A stretch of 32,755 bases of DNA. Origin: CAZADH01 sp964483805 (GTDB taxonomy: Bacteria > Muiribacteriota > Ozemobacteria > Ozemobacterales > Ozemobacteraceae). This document shows, piece after piece, positions 1-8,778 of the stretch; the stretch's first letter is position 1; each line of letters starts with the position of its first letter. The stretch is taken from positions 1 to 32,755 of the forward strand of contig CAZADH010000028.1 of the NCBI GenBank assembly GCA_964483805.1, read 5' to 3'. The position numbers and the translations under genes were made by a program. Below the pieces are notes generated by a model, which searched no databases, had not been told where the DNA came from, and was given only the letters and a program-made list of their open reading frames with translations.

Positions 1-552
1 GGGGTCGGCCAGGGCACCGGCTTGGGCCTCGCCACCGTCTACGGCATCGTCAAACAAAACGACGGATTCATCGACGTCGACAGCAGACCAGACCAGGGTT
101 CGACCTTCACCATCTACCTGCCCGCACACCGCGGTGAGACCGACGCACCGTGTTCCGGCAGCACGACATCGGCCCCCCGCACCGGCAGCGAGACAATTTT
201 GCTCGTCGAAGACGAACCCGCGCTTCTCGACCTGACCCGCGGCATGCTCGAAGACCTTGGCTATTGCGTCATCACCGCGGCTACACCGCACGAGGCAATT
301 CGCGCGGCAAAAGAACGGGGAAACGAGATCCATCTGCTGCTGACCGACGTGGTCATGCCCGAGATGAACGGCCGCGATCTGGCGTGCGCCATCCAGCCAC
401 TGTGTCCGCACGCCCGGTGTCTGTTCATGTCGGGCTACACCGCCGATGCCATCGCCCAACACGGGGTTCTCGACGACGGCGTCTGCTTCCTGCAAAAACC
501 CTTCACGCTCGCCGACCTCAGCGAAAAGGTGCGCGAAGCGCTCGAGACCTGA
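1..552 (+). CDS. Hybrid sensor histidine kinase, C-terminal fragment (5' end outside window)
   Basis: The reading frame is open from the first base, so the gene starts upstream; 183 residues are visible. The first residues form the G2 box of a HATPase_c domain (GQGTGLGLATVYGIVKQ, ATP lid), followed by the usual end of a kinase core (DQGSTFTIYLP). A 25-residue linker leads to a receiver domain with the acidic pocket (LLVEDE), the phospho-acceptor Asp in LLTDVVMPEMNG and the conserved Lys in LQKPF. This is the layout of a histidine kinase with a fused C-terminal receiver, which autophosphorylates on a His upstream of the window and passes phosphate to its own receiver. The signal sensed cannot be known because the N-terminus is missing. 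The 152 bases to the next gene hold no recognisable cognate regulator. Confidence 0.93.
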   Translation, partial: GVGQGTGLGLATVYGIVKQNDGFIDVDSRPDQGSTFTIYLPAHRGETDAPCSGSTTSAPRTGSETILLVEDEPALLDLTRGMLEDLGYCVITAATPHEAIRAAKERGNEIHLLLTDVVMPEMNGRDLACAIQPLCPHARCLFMSGYTADAIAQHGVLDDGVCFLQKPFTLADLSEKVREALET

Positions 553-704
553 GCGGGATTGCCAGGACAGCGCCCCCCCTTTCCGCCGTCCCACAAGGTA
601 CCGGTGGATTTTTGCGCCGGAGAGTGCGACAATTCGGTAGTGAACTGCAGAGTGCCGCAGTCTTTCGGCACGACCTGGCACCGACCGATCAGGAGGACAC
701 CCAA

Positions 705-1925
705 ATGAAACGCCTGGTTCTCATCGCCGCACTGTTGTCTGTATTTTGTATTGCTTGTCCGCAGGCCTGGGCCCTCAACGAGTGGACCTACCTGATCTAC
801 ATGTCGAACGACGACAACAAGTCGGCGGCGATCGAAGACGCCAACGTCGCCAACCTGGCGGCGATGAAGCGCATTCCGCTGCCGGCCGGTGTCGAGGTGA
901 TCGTGCAGGTCGACGGCCGCGAGGGCAAGTTCTTCGCCGGCCTGTTCGGCGGCGGCAGCAAGCCGGGCAGCGGCTGCTTCCGTTACAACATCAAGGGCGG
1001 CGAACTGGTGCAGGAAGAGAAACTCGGCGAGGTGAACCTCGGTTCGCCCAACACCTTCTACGATTTCTTGAAGTGGGCCACCCAGAAACACGCCGCCAAA
1101 CGGTACTGCCTGATCTTCAACAGCCACGGCAGCGGCGTCTTCTCGTGGCGCGGCACCGGCTCGACCGGCAGCGCCAAACCGGGCGCCGTCGACTTCGACC
1201 CGGGCCGGTTCGTGGCCTACGACGATACCGACAATGATTGTTTGACGGTCTTCGAGATCGTCGCGGTTCTGAAGGCGTTCCGCGAGAAGTTGAACGCCGG
1301 GCGAAAAATCGACGTCATCGGTTTCGACGCCTGTCTGCCGGGCGCCATCGAAGTGCTCTACCAGTTCCGCGATGTCGCCGAGGTGCTCGTCGGCAGCCCC
1401 GACACGCTGCCCATCGACGGCTTCAACTACCGTGGCGTGTTGACCGACCTGGCCAAGAAGCCGGCGATGCCGGCTGAAGAACTGGGCGCCCTGCACGCGA
1501 CGAAGTTCTCGCAGCGCGTCATGGGCGCGTGGCGCACGGCCAAGGCTCAAGAAGTGGTGTTCGCCTTCAACAACCTGTCGCTCGAGACGCTCAAGGCGTT
1601 GAAAGAGTCGCCGGGCAAGCTTTCGTTCAGCGGCATTCGTTCGTATGGCGGCAAAGACCGCTACTGGTCGCTGCCCGAAGTGGTCAACGCCATCGAGAAG
1701 CAGAGCGCGGGCTGGAAGGCCGCCAACGCCGGGGCGATCCGCACCCACCTGAGCGATGTCCACGACGCCATCGCCGCCGCGCGCATCACGCAATTCGGCG
1801 AGATGACCGTGGCCCGCCCGGTCGCCGCCGACTGGCAGTCGTTCCGCGCCTTCTACAAAGCCCTCGACTTCGCCGGCGCCACCGCCTGGGACGAAATCGT
1901 CGACCAGCTCGAGGGTGTGAAGTAA
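705..1925 (+). CDS. Secreted clostripain-family (C11) cysteine peptidase
   Basis: 406 residues. The ATG at 705 is preceded by AGGAGG at 691-696 and opens a Sec signal peptide (MKRLVLIAALLSVFCIAC, probable cleavage after A23 in the AWA motif). The mature protein begins with the C11 signature (EWTYLIYMSNDDNK) and has the catalytic dyad: His141 in FNSHGSG and Cys210 in GFDACLPG. Family knowledge: clostripain-type peptidases cleave after Arg (or Lys) and are exported, often self-processed. The open frame extends upstream to about 150, but that part overlaps the kinase in another frame and lacks a ribosome site. A hairpin follows the stop. Function (extracellular or periplasmic proteolysis) is inferred from family. 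Its predicted Arg preference can be set beside the Arg-P1 serpin at 23351-24652. Confidence 0.9.
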   Translation: MKRLVLIAALLSVFCIACPQAWALNEWTYLIYMSNDDNKSAAIEDANVANLAAMKRIPLPAGVEVIVQVDGREGKFFAGLFGGGSKPGSGCFRYNIKGGELVQEEKLGEVNLGSPNTFYDFLKWATQKHAAKRYCLIFNSHGSGVFSWRGTGSTGSAKPGAVDFDPGRFVAYDDTDNDCLTVFEIVAVLKAFREKLNAGRKIDVIGFDACLPGAIEVLYQFRDVAEVLVGSPDTLPIDGFNYRGVLTDLAKKPAMPAEELGALHATKFSQRVMGAWRTAKAQEVVFAFNNLSLETLKALKESPGKLSFSGIRSYGGKDRYWSLPEVVNAIEKQSAGWKAANAGAIRTHLSDVHDAIAAARITQFGEMTVARPVAADWQSFRAFYKALDFAGATAWDEIVDQLEGVK

Positions 1926-1967
1926 TCAGCGATCACCCACCTCTGCACGTTCCCCAGATATCCCCCT

Positions 1968-2002
1968 CGCCCCGCGTCCGGCCACCATCGGCCCGCGGGG
2001 CG
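1968..2002. terminator. Hairpin between convergent genes, possible bidirectional terminator
   Basis: A perfect 9-bp inverted repeat, CGCCCCGCG (1968-1976) and CGCGGGGCG (1994-2002), with a 17-nt loop, lies between the stop of the protease (1925) and the stop of the 973-aa gene (2019), which converge. There is only a weak T-rich stretch (GGTTGCTT) on the + side, so intrinsic termination is plausible rather than certain. Confidence 0.4.
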
Positions 2003-2018
2003 GGTTGCTTCACCCCAG

Positions 2019-4940
2019 TTATCGACGTTCGCCCGCCAGGCACCCGTGCATCCAGACCGTGCCACGGATGTTGTCGCCGACGCGAAGAACGGTGCCTGAC
2101 GGCAGAACCGGCTGTGGAATGTAGACGACGCCGTCTTCGATCGGGCCCGTGGGCCAGAGCGGACCGAAAACTTCGAGAACCGGAATCCCTTCGAAGTCAA
2201 ACGAGTTGATCTTGCTGATCTTCATGTGAAACGAACAGTCTTCGGGATACTCACCCCCACCGCACATCAGCGCACGCATGCCGTCCATGGAATGAACCAT
2301 CGGCTTGATGCGACCGTCTTGATCGAGTTCGGGGGTCTCACCGAGCGCCTCGTGGAGACGCTTCAGGGCATTCTGGTCAGTGGTCGCGAATGTCAGTTCC
2401 TCGACCTTCTCGACCGCAACCACGAGTCCGGCGAGTTCAAACATCAGTCGTTCCCCGGCGCGGTAGCGCCATGAATTCAGATAGAATTGTGTGTCGAAGA
2501 AGCCAATCTGCGCCCCCGCCCCGAACTCTTCCGGTGTATCCCCGCCGTCCAGATTACCGACGATCACACCCTCGGCAAGGGCGCCCCAAGGTTGGATCTC
2601 GCGAATGGTGACCGGCAGAGTTGTGCCGCGCCGTGCCATCGGGAACGCAGTGACCAACCTGCTCGATCGTTCACTCCCGGCGGTCGTCCACAGAACGATC
2701 CGCATTTGCAGCGGTCCTGAGCCATGAATGATCGAGGTGATCAGTTCATCGCGAGGCGCAGCGTGGTCCTCCCACACGCGGCGAACCGGGTCCTGGCACT
2801 CGATTTCTCCTTGGGCGAGGCCGATCGGCAAGAGCCTGGCCACGACCTGCTCGGTGTCACCGAATGCACCCCAGCGATTGCCTTGGCCTTCCACGCCCCG
2901 ATACGATCTGAAACCAGGTTCGAAACGACGGCGAACCCTCTCGACGATCTGTTTGCACGTGGGCAGTTGGTCGAAGCGCAGCATCAATCGCCCCCTGTAT
3001 AGGATGTCGAGCGAGGGTGTTGCGCGCACTCCGTAGAATCGGGTTTTCTCGTGGTCCTCGCTCGAAATCTCCTGTATGACGATGCACGGGAACTCTTCTT
3101 TCAGCATGCGCGCAGCGCTCTCCACCTCCTGCATGCGGATGCCGTGACAGCGGTACACGTTGACCTGAACGTCCTGGTTTGGTGGGATGCCTGCGGTCCG
3201 ATTGCGCAGCAGATCGCGCAACTCTACGGGCGAAAACCCCGGATACCGGCCGTCGAGAATCATCGTCTCGAGCGGCGGCGAAGCATTGCTGGCGATGATT
3301 CGCTGAATGTTGCCGGCGGCGTCGACCTCGAACCTGACCGTATTTTGTGGCACGCCAAGCCCGGTAAGGCACGTCGGTGTGAGCCCGTGGAGCACCACGA
3401 AAGGCTCGCCCGTAGCGCGGTCGATCGCGGGTTCGGCGATCAGACGAAACGCCATGAAATCGGCCTTGATCGCGTCCATGACCTCCTCGAAGTGACGAAT
3501 GACTGTAAGCACACTGTCTTTACGAACGCCGGTCGACTCGTTCTCGTAGACGATGTCGTCAGCGAAGAACGGAGAAAAGACGCCGACCTCGCTGGTGTTG
3601 ATCCCTGCGGCAATCTGACAAGCCAGGTAGAATCGGCGGGCCTCGCTGGCCCGCTGCCCGAAGGCGCGGTCGCGGTCGGTGAGTTCGTACGGTGACTTTT
3701 CGGGGTAGATCAGGCCATCATCGTCTTTGTCGCGCCGCGCGCCGGCGCGCGTCAGCAGCAGCACGATCTTCTCGTTGCGCCGTCGTTCCGTCTCGTCCCG
3801 CGCAACACTGAAGAGTGCGTGCATCACTGCCCCATCGAGTGGGGCAGATACGATCTCCGGCTCTTCTTCTGCAAACGGATTGTAGTTCGGGTTCGCGCCG
3901 CGCTCGAGCAACAGGGCCACGACCTTGGGGAACGACTTGTAGACCGCCTCGCGCAGCGGGCCAACGCCGTCGTAACCGAACAGATTGGGATCAGCGCCCC
4001 ACTCGAGCAACTCGCGAACTCTCTCGAGGCAGCGACTCTCCCATTCGGTTTCGTAACCCTCGGGGTCTTTGGGATACTCCTGCTCGAAGAATCTCTCATG
4101 CTCGTCAACTTTGAGTGAATCGGTTTCACCGTTCTCGATGACCAGCGAAAGCGGGGTGTCGCCATGCCGGTCGATGCAGTTGACGTTGGCCCCCGCCTGC
4201 AACAGATCTCGCACCGTCGGCATGTCCAGTCGATTCGCAGCGTCGATCAACCGTTGATCGATCTCGCGAATCGGCAGGATGCTGTCTTTGCCGTTGAGCA
4301 GTTCGACCATTGAGTGTTCGAGACATACGATGTATTCATTGACGGTCTCGAGCGGAAAACGCAGCGGATTTCTCGACACGGGGACTGGCTCGTCTCGCTC
4401 GAAGATGTCCATGATCTCGCGCTCCACTTCCCGATCGATCGCCGCCCGGTCGAGGACCACTTCTGCCGTGAACGTCTTCTGGCTTCGCATGTGCGAGTCG
4501 GTGCTGGGTGCGACGACGCAAGACTCCGTCACGACGATGCTCTCGTTGTTGACGAGTTCGCTGACCCTGTCGGCAAAGTATTTACCGGCGACAGCCCGGT
4601 GCGGTGAGACGAAGCGCAACACTGGGTGGCCCTCGCTGTCGCCCTCCCATACATGGTCGGCGTAATCGGGGAACCGCTCGCGCGTAGCCTGCCAGGCCTT
4701 CTCGAGCACGACCATCGCGTAGGCGAAGCGGGCCGAACGGATCTCGAGCCTGTATGACAGGCCTTGGTCGCGCTTGACGCCGAAACTGATGTTGGCGGAG
4801 AGTCCCGGCGCGGTGCCGCTCCATGGGTGGTGTGTGTCGTAATGCCCGGACTCTGCGTCCAGCTTCATACTCCGGTAGGCCTGACGAATCCCGGCCATTT
4901 GTCTGAGTTGGGTTTCGGTGAACTTTCTGAAACACAGCAT
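2019..4940 (-). CDS. Large multidomain protein: ankyrin repeats, NTF2/SnoaL-like and thioredoxin-like domains; last gene of Dnd-like operon
   Basis: 973 residues; ATG at 4940 with an AAGGTGAG ribosome site. I do not recognise the whole protein. Visible parts: residues 1-225, mixed alpha/beta, unidentified; about 225-415, divergent ankyrin repeats (LIDAANRLDMPTVRDLLQAG, LLEWGADPNLFGYDG, VALLLERGANPN); about 435-555, an NTF2/SnoaL-like segment (FFADDIVYENES, FVVLHGL); about 590-670, a thioredoxin-like fold (VNVYRCHG, YGVRATPSLDILYRGRL) without a CxxC redox pair; about 740-973, an unknown beta-rich domain. No signal peptide, so probably cytoplasmic. It starts 92 bp after the DndE-HerA stop on the same strand with no clear terminator between, so probably co-transcribed with the sigma-54-driven operon. 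A sensor, adaptor or effector role is guesswork; the ankyrin, NTF2 and thioredoxin calls rest on motif reading only. Confidence 0.75.
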   Translation of the reverse strand: MLCFRKFTETQLRQMAGIRQAYRSMKLDAESGHYDTHHPWSGTAPGLSANISFGVKRDQGLSYRLEIRSARFAYAMVVLEKAWQATRERFPDYADHVWEGDSEGHPVLRFVSPHRAVAGKYFADRVSELVNNESIVVTESCVVAPSTDSHMRSQKTFTAEVVLDRAAIDREVEREIMDIFERDEPVPVSRNPLRFPLETVNEYIVCLEHSMVELLNGKDSILPIREIDQRLIDAANRLDMPTVRDLLQAGANVNCIDRHGDTPLSLVIENGETDSLKVDEHERFFEQEYPKDPEGYETEWESRCLERVRELLEWGADPNLFGYDGVGPLREAVYKSFPKVVALLLERGANPNYNPFAEEEPEIVSAPLDGAVMHALFSVARDETERRRNEKIVLLLTRAGARRDKDDDGLIYPEKSPYELTDRDRAFGQRASEARRFYLACQIAAGINTSEVGVFSPFFADDIVYENESTGVRKDSVLTVIRHFEEVMDAIKADFMAFRLIAEPAIDRATGEPFVVLHGLTPTCLTGLGVPQNTVRFEVDAAGNIQRIIASNASPPLETMILDGRYPGFSPVELRDLLRNRTAGIPPNQDVQVNVYRCHGIRMQEVESAARMLKEEFPCIVIQEISSEDHEKTRFYGVRATPSLDILYRGRLMLRFDQLPTCKQIVERVRRRFEPGFRSYRGVEGQGNRWGAFGDTEQVVARLLPIGLAQGEIECQDPVRRVWEDHAAPRDELITSIIHGSGPLQMRIVLWTTAGSERSSRLVTAFPMARRGTTLPVTIREIQPWGALAEGVIVGNLDGGDTPEEFGAGAQIGFFDTQFYLNSWRYRAGERLMFELAGLVVAVEKVEELTFATTDQNALKRLHEALGETPELDQDGRIKPMVHSMDGMRALMCGGGEYPEDCSFHMKISKINSFDFEGIPVLEVFGPLWPTGPIEDGVVYIPQPVLPSGTVLRVGDNIRGTVWMHGCLAGERR

Positions 4941-5032
4941 GGTGGCTCACCTTCTTTCCTCTCGGCAAGATGCTCTCGACGTACTGGGATGGTAGCGCAC
5001 GCCCGCGATGTGTTTCAACCGCTCGCGTCGCC

Positions 5033-6550
5033 CTACACCTCCGCCTCCGCCAGTTGCCAGAACGGCAGCACCTTCAACCGCGAACAGCCCGCGTTGCTGC
5101 CCGACCGCAGCGTTGTAATGACTTCGTATTGCTTGAGACCGACAATCGCATCGGCGAGCGGGCGGGCCGAACGCTGGCTTTCGTGCAGGACCCCGGCAAG
5201 GCTGCGGTTCGATGGCGGTTGGCCAAGGCGGAACAAGAAGGCGTTGCCGAGCAGTTCCTCGTACTCGGGTTGTCCGCGGAAGTCTTCGGGGGACTGCGAA
5301 GCGAGAACGACAGCAACTCCGCGCGACCGGCCCTCGCGCACCAGGCGGAGCAGCGGTTGGCTCTTCTTGCGCAGGTAATGATGCGCTTCGTCGATCGCGA
5401 CGACACTGCGCAGGCAGCGCCGTTCCGAGCCAGTGTCGATGGCGGCGTCCGGCAGTGACGAAAGCGCCATCTGAAACGCATGCAGAACGAGGAACGCAAC
5501 CAGGTCACGGACTGCATCCAGGCCCGAGAGATCGAGGATGATGCGTTGGCGGAGCAATTCGGCCGGCGACAGCGGGGTGACGTCCGTGAAGAGGTTGAGA
5601 TCGGCGAGCTGCCGAACGATGCTGGTGGCCATATCATCCTTGCGGTTGGCCGCATCGTAGATGGCCTGCAGGCGGTCACGCAGCCCGGTAAACGTCGGCG
5701 GATTGCCCTGGTCGAGCACATCGCGGTAAGCGGTGGCGAGTGCGTTCTTCTGCACTTCGCCGAGTCTGGGTTGAAACGTTCGAAAGACTTCGGCAAACGA
5801 TTCCGGCACGAGCCGCGCCGGCACGCGCTCGGGAATCGCCAGCGGGTTCATTGGCAGCGGCGCTTGCTCGGGCCGCAGGATGCGCGCACCGGTGAGCTTC
5901 ACGAAAGCCTCATCCTTGCCGAGATCGCCCTTGTAGTCGAGTGCCAGAAACCCGGTCTCATTGCCGGTCATCGCGATCTGAGCGAGGATCGACTTGAGGA
6001 ATTGCGTCTTGCCCGTACCGGGTACGCCCATGATCGCCGTGTTGGCGCTGGTCTGTTCACCGCCCTCCCGGTTGAAGGCCCAGACCACGGAACGCCCTTG
6101 CGCATCGGCACCGACGCGAATGTCGATGGGCACGACCGGGCCGTGCTCGGCGACGGTCGCGTCACTGCCCGTTCCGCACGCAGGATCGAGCCGGCGCAGC
6201 GTCATCTCCCAATCGCCCTGGCACGTCTCGAACACCTGAGCCAATTTCTCCATGCCGCAGTTGATGGCACGACGAACGAACTCCATGAGGTCCTCGTTGC
6301 GCATCACCTTGTTGTTCAAGACCGAGAGCAGACTGCGGAAGACCTCGCGATGGTCGAACTGATCGAGGTGCTCGTATTCGAAATGCCGGCCGCTCTTGTC
6401 GTCAGCCCGCGCCATGAGTGTGCGCGCGTCCTCCTGAAGGCCGATGGCGAGCGCGATCCGCTCGAGGTTCTGAAACTCGATCCCGGCCTTGCTGCGCAGT
6501 AGTTCTTCCTGGGCGCGACACAGCCTGCTTGTCAATGAACGTTCCATCAT
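5033..6550 (-). CDS. DndE-like domain fused to HerA/DndH-type ATPase
   Basis: 505 residues. Residues 5-115 resemble DndE (TSRLCRAQEELLRSKAGI, LERIALAIGLQ, then FVRRAINCGMEKL, the RAHIDxGIExL-like end of DndE). From about 135 it becomes a HerA/FtsK-superfamily motor: Walker A GVPGTGKT (175-182), LALDYKGDL (202-210), Walker B VVAIDEAHHYL (383-393) and the sensor stretch LASQSPEDF (416-424). Family knowledge: DndE binds DNA in phosphorothioation systems, and HerA-like ATPases (DptH/DndH is one) pump DNA or drive nucleases. The start overlaps the DndD-like stop by 4 nt (ATGA), so the two are translationally coupled. No nuclease motif is visible, so a partner may supply cleavage. The DndE assignment is by pattern, not by search. 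Confidence 0.82.
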   Translation of the reverse strand: MMERSLTSRLCRAQEELLRSKAGIEFQNLERIALAIGLQEDARTLMARADDKSGRHFEYEHLDQFDHREVFRSLLSVLNNKVMRNEDLMEFVRRAINCGMEKLAQVFETCQGDWEMTLRRLDPACGTGSDATVAEHGPVVPIDIRVGADAQGRSVVWAFNREGGEQTSANTAIMGVPGTGKTQFLKSILAQIAMTGNETGFLALDYKGDLGKDEAFVKLTGARILRPEQAPLPMNPLAIPERVPARLVPESFAEVFRTFQPRLGEVQKNALATAYRDVLDQGNPPTFTGLRDRLQAIYDAANRKDDMATSIVRQLADLNLFTDVTPLSPAELLRQRIILDLSGLDAVRDLVAFLVLHAFQMALSSLPDAAIDTGSERRCLRSVVAIDEAHHYLRKKSQPLLRLVREGRSRGVAVVLASQSPEDFRGQPEYEELLGNAFLFRLGQPPSNRSLAGVLHESQRSARPLADAIVGLKQYEVITTLRSGSNAGCSRLKVLPFWQLAEAEV

Positions 6551-8535
6551 AGGTTGGTCCCCTTTCGAATCTCATGCAATACAGTTTCTTCACGATCGTC
6601 GGCCGGCCGCGCCAACTCATAGGTCTGGTTGAGAAACGGCTCCAATTGCTTTTCTCCGGCGGCCGACAGTTCACCGGTCTTCACCAGGAGGATGACCTGC
6701 TCGCCGAGATGCGGCAGAAACTTGCCGAGGATATTGCGGGTGTGTTCATCATCCATGGGTGTCAGTGGCGCCTCGATGACCAGCGGCACCTTCCAGGTCG
6801 ATGCTTCCTGGAGCGCGCGCAGGACGCAGAAGGCGAGCACCGATTTCTCACCGGTCGACAGCCGGGTCTTGGCGATCATGTCGCCGTGGACGTTGCCGAC
6901 CTTGATGTCGAAGGTCTCGCGGTCCAGCTCGATGCGTTCGTAATACCCGGGCTTGTTGGTGATCGCCCGCAGCGCATTGGTAGCCGAATCCTCGATGGCC
7001 TGTACTTTGCCAAGTCGCTGTTCATGGGCAAGATCGTCGACGCACAGACGAATGCGCTCGATGAACTGAACCATCCGGGTTGCATGCGCCACGTCCTCGG
7101 ACGCACGGGTCGCCTCGTCGATCGCCTTCTCTTTGCTGTCGATCTGTTCACGCAGTCGGACGATCTCCTGGCGAAGTCGATCCATGGCCGACGCGCGGAC
7201 CGTGCGCGCCGCAGTGAGCGAGTCAATGTCGGTGATCACTTCGCTGATGCGCCGGCCGAGCGCCGGATCTTGCGTGAGCATCGGCAGCTCGCGGCGAACA
7301 CGCTCCTTCTCATCACGGAGCGTGTCGCGCAGGTCGAGCAACTGCGAGATCGAACCGGCCTGTTGGGCCTTCTTGATCGTCGCCCGCAATTCACGAATCT
7401 CGGCGGTCGACAGGCAGGGTGGTTGGGGTTCATCCTCGCCGAACTCCTCGACAGCGAGAACCCTGAGTAACCGCTCGAACAATAGTTCACGACCGTGTTC
7501 GTCAAGCTGAGATGCGAGGGGTGGACCACCACGCGCGAGATCGGTGGCGATGATCTGCGCCGTTTCGCGCATTCGCGCCGACTCTTCGCGCGCATCATAG
7601 AGTGCCGCCGCAGTCTCGGCCGCGTCGAGAATGCGCGGCAGGATCGGACCAATCAAGCGCAACGGAAGGTCGCGGGCGACATGGTCGCGCAACCGCACTT
7701 CGATCTTCTTCAGTTCGGCATCGACTTCGCCGCGACGCAGATCAAGGGACTGGCGCCGTTTCTCGACCTCCGGGTTGAAGGTGCGCAGCAGGTCCTCGCG
7801 TTTGCGGTTGGCTTCGGTGAGCTCGTTGTCGATCTCGTTACGCTCACGGCGCAACGTGGCAAGCTGCCTTTCGGCCTCGCGCAACGACCGTTCAAGCGCG
7901 TCCCGATCCTGCTGCAACTGTGCCGGTGGCGGTACGGTGAGGCGGGCCCGCCGGCGGATGTCGCGCAACGGATTCTCTAGATCCTCGCGCAAGCGGCGAA
8001 ACAGGTGCAGCCCGAGAATCTCTTCGAGAGCGGCCACCACAGCCTCGCCCTCGTGATCCTCGATCAGACGTTCGAGCGTCTGACTGTAATCGAGATTGAA
8101 CATGAAGTAGTCGAGCAGTTGCAGCGGGAGGTGCTTGCTCAAATGCTCGCGAATCTTCTCGTCGTCGGTGACGGTCGTACCGTTATCGAGATGCAGCCGA
8201 CTGAAGCGAGAGACACCTACCGGGCCACTGGCCGGGTTCGGATGCAGCATGCGCTCGATGGTCCAGGTTACGTTCGGTCGGACTTCGAGTTCGAGCCGGA
8301 TGCTCGTTGGCCCCGGAGCGGCATCGGGTCGACCGGCATTCATCAGCGCGAAAGCTATGCCGTCATCTCTGGGAAAGCCGCTGAAGACAAGTTGGAAGGC
8401 ATTGAGCAGGTTGCTTTTGCCGAAGCCGTTCCTGCCCTTGATCAGCGTGATCGGGCGGCCGGCGCGAAACGGCAGCACCAGATCGAGATCGGGGAACTGG
8501 CAGTAGTTGGTGATCGTCAGACGGCGAATGTTCAT
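6547..8535 (-). CDS. DndD-like SMC/Rad50-type ATPase
   Basis: 662 residues, the usual DndD length. N-terminal half-site: IRRLTITNYCQFPDLDLVLPF and Walker A GRNGFGKS (34-41). The centre (about 200-290 and 380-490) is charged heptad-like coiled coil without a CxxC zinc hook. C-terminal half-site: ABC signature LSTGEKSVLAF (559-569) and a Walker B region LVIEAPLTPMDDEH, where DndD proteins normally have IDTPLGRLD. The Walker B Asp position is therefore Glu here. Family knowledge: DndD is the ATPase of DNA phosphorothioation systems, and related SMC-like ATPases occur in several anti-phage systems. ATG at 8535 overlaps the small gene's TGA by 4 nt, and its own stop overlaps the DndE-HerA start by 4 nt. 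No cysteine desulfurase or PAPS-reductase-like DndC is next to it. Confidence 0.85.
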   Translation of the reverse strand: MNIRRLTITNYCQFPDLDLVLPFRAGRPITLIKGRNGFGKSNLLNAFQLVFSGFPRDDGIAFALMNAGRPDAAPGPTSIRLELEVRPNVTWTIERMLHPNPASGPVGVSRFSRLHLDNGTTVTDDEKIREHLSKHLPLQLLDYFMFNLDYSQTLERLIEDHEGEAVVAALEEILGLHLFRRLREDLENPLRDIRRRARLTVPPPAQLQQDRDALERSLREAERQLATLRRERNEIDNELTEANRKREDLLRTFNPEVEKRRQSLDLRRGEVDAELKKIEVRLRDHVARDLPLRLIGPILPRILDAAETAAALYDAREESARMRETAQIIATDLARGGPPLASQLDEHGRELLFERLLRVLAVEEFGEDEPQPPCLSTAEIRELRATIKKAQQAGSISQLLDLRDTLRDEKERVRRELPMLTQDPALGRRISEVITDIDSLTAARTVRASAMDRLRQEIVRLREQIDSKEKAIDEATRASEDVAHATRMVQFIERIRLCVDDLAHEQRLGKVQAIEDSATNALRAITNKPGYYERIELDRETFDIKVGNVHGDMIAKTRLSTGEKSVLAFCVLRALQEASTWKVPLVIEAPLTPMDDEHTRNILGKFLPHLGEQVILLVKTGELSAAGEKQLEPFLNQTYELARPADDREETVLHEIRKGTNL

Positions 8536-8735
8536 GACCAGAGGTCCTCCTGGTTATGTGCTGCTTCATCGAGCATGCGGCGCACCTCTTCGTGCAACCC
8601 GCGACGCTTCTGATAGGCGCGGTCGTAGTGCAGTTCGAGTTCGAGCAGTTTCTCGAGCAGGGCCAATGGGACGCCGTGACGCGCGCAGATCTCGCGGGTG
8701 CGCTCGTTGTCTTCGATGAGTCTGGGTTGGGCCAT
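8532..8735 (-). CDS. 67-aa small protein heading the Dnd-like operon
   Basis: 67 residues (MAQPRLIEDN...AAHNQEDLWS), mainly helical and charged, with no signal peptide or membrane segment. ATG at 8735 follows GAAAGGATC, a good ribosome site, and the stop overlaps the DndD-like start by 4 nt. It is the first gene behind the sigma-54 promoter at 8791-8808. It resembles the small proteins annotated as DNA-modification-system-associated next to DndD-like genes; that resemblance is from memory. A role as a structural subunit or regulator of the ATPase is inference only. Confidence 0.78.
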   Translation of the reverse strand: MAQPRLIEDNERTREICARHGVPLALLEKLLELELHYDRAYQKRRGLHEEVRRMLDEAAHNQEDLWS

Positions 8736-8778
8736 GGTGAGATCCTTTCAACGGTCGGACTTTCCGGTGCAACGCGAT

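Noticed and set aside
644..661. Small inverted repeat ACTGC/GCAGT before the clostripain gene
   Set aside because: Only 5 bp with an 8-nt loop, likely chance.
435..1793. Long minus-strand frame opposite the clostripain gene
   Set aside because: Antisense shadow. The plus frame has signal peptide, ribosome site and both catalytic motifs.
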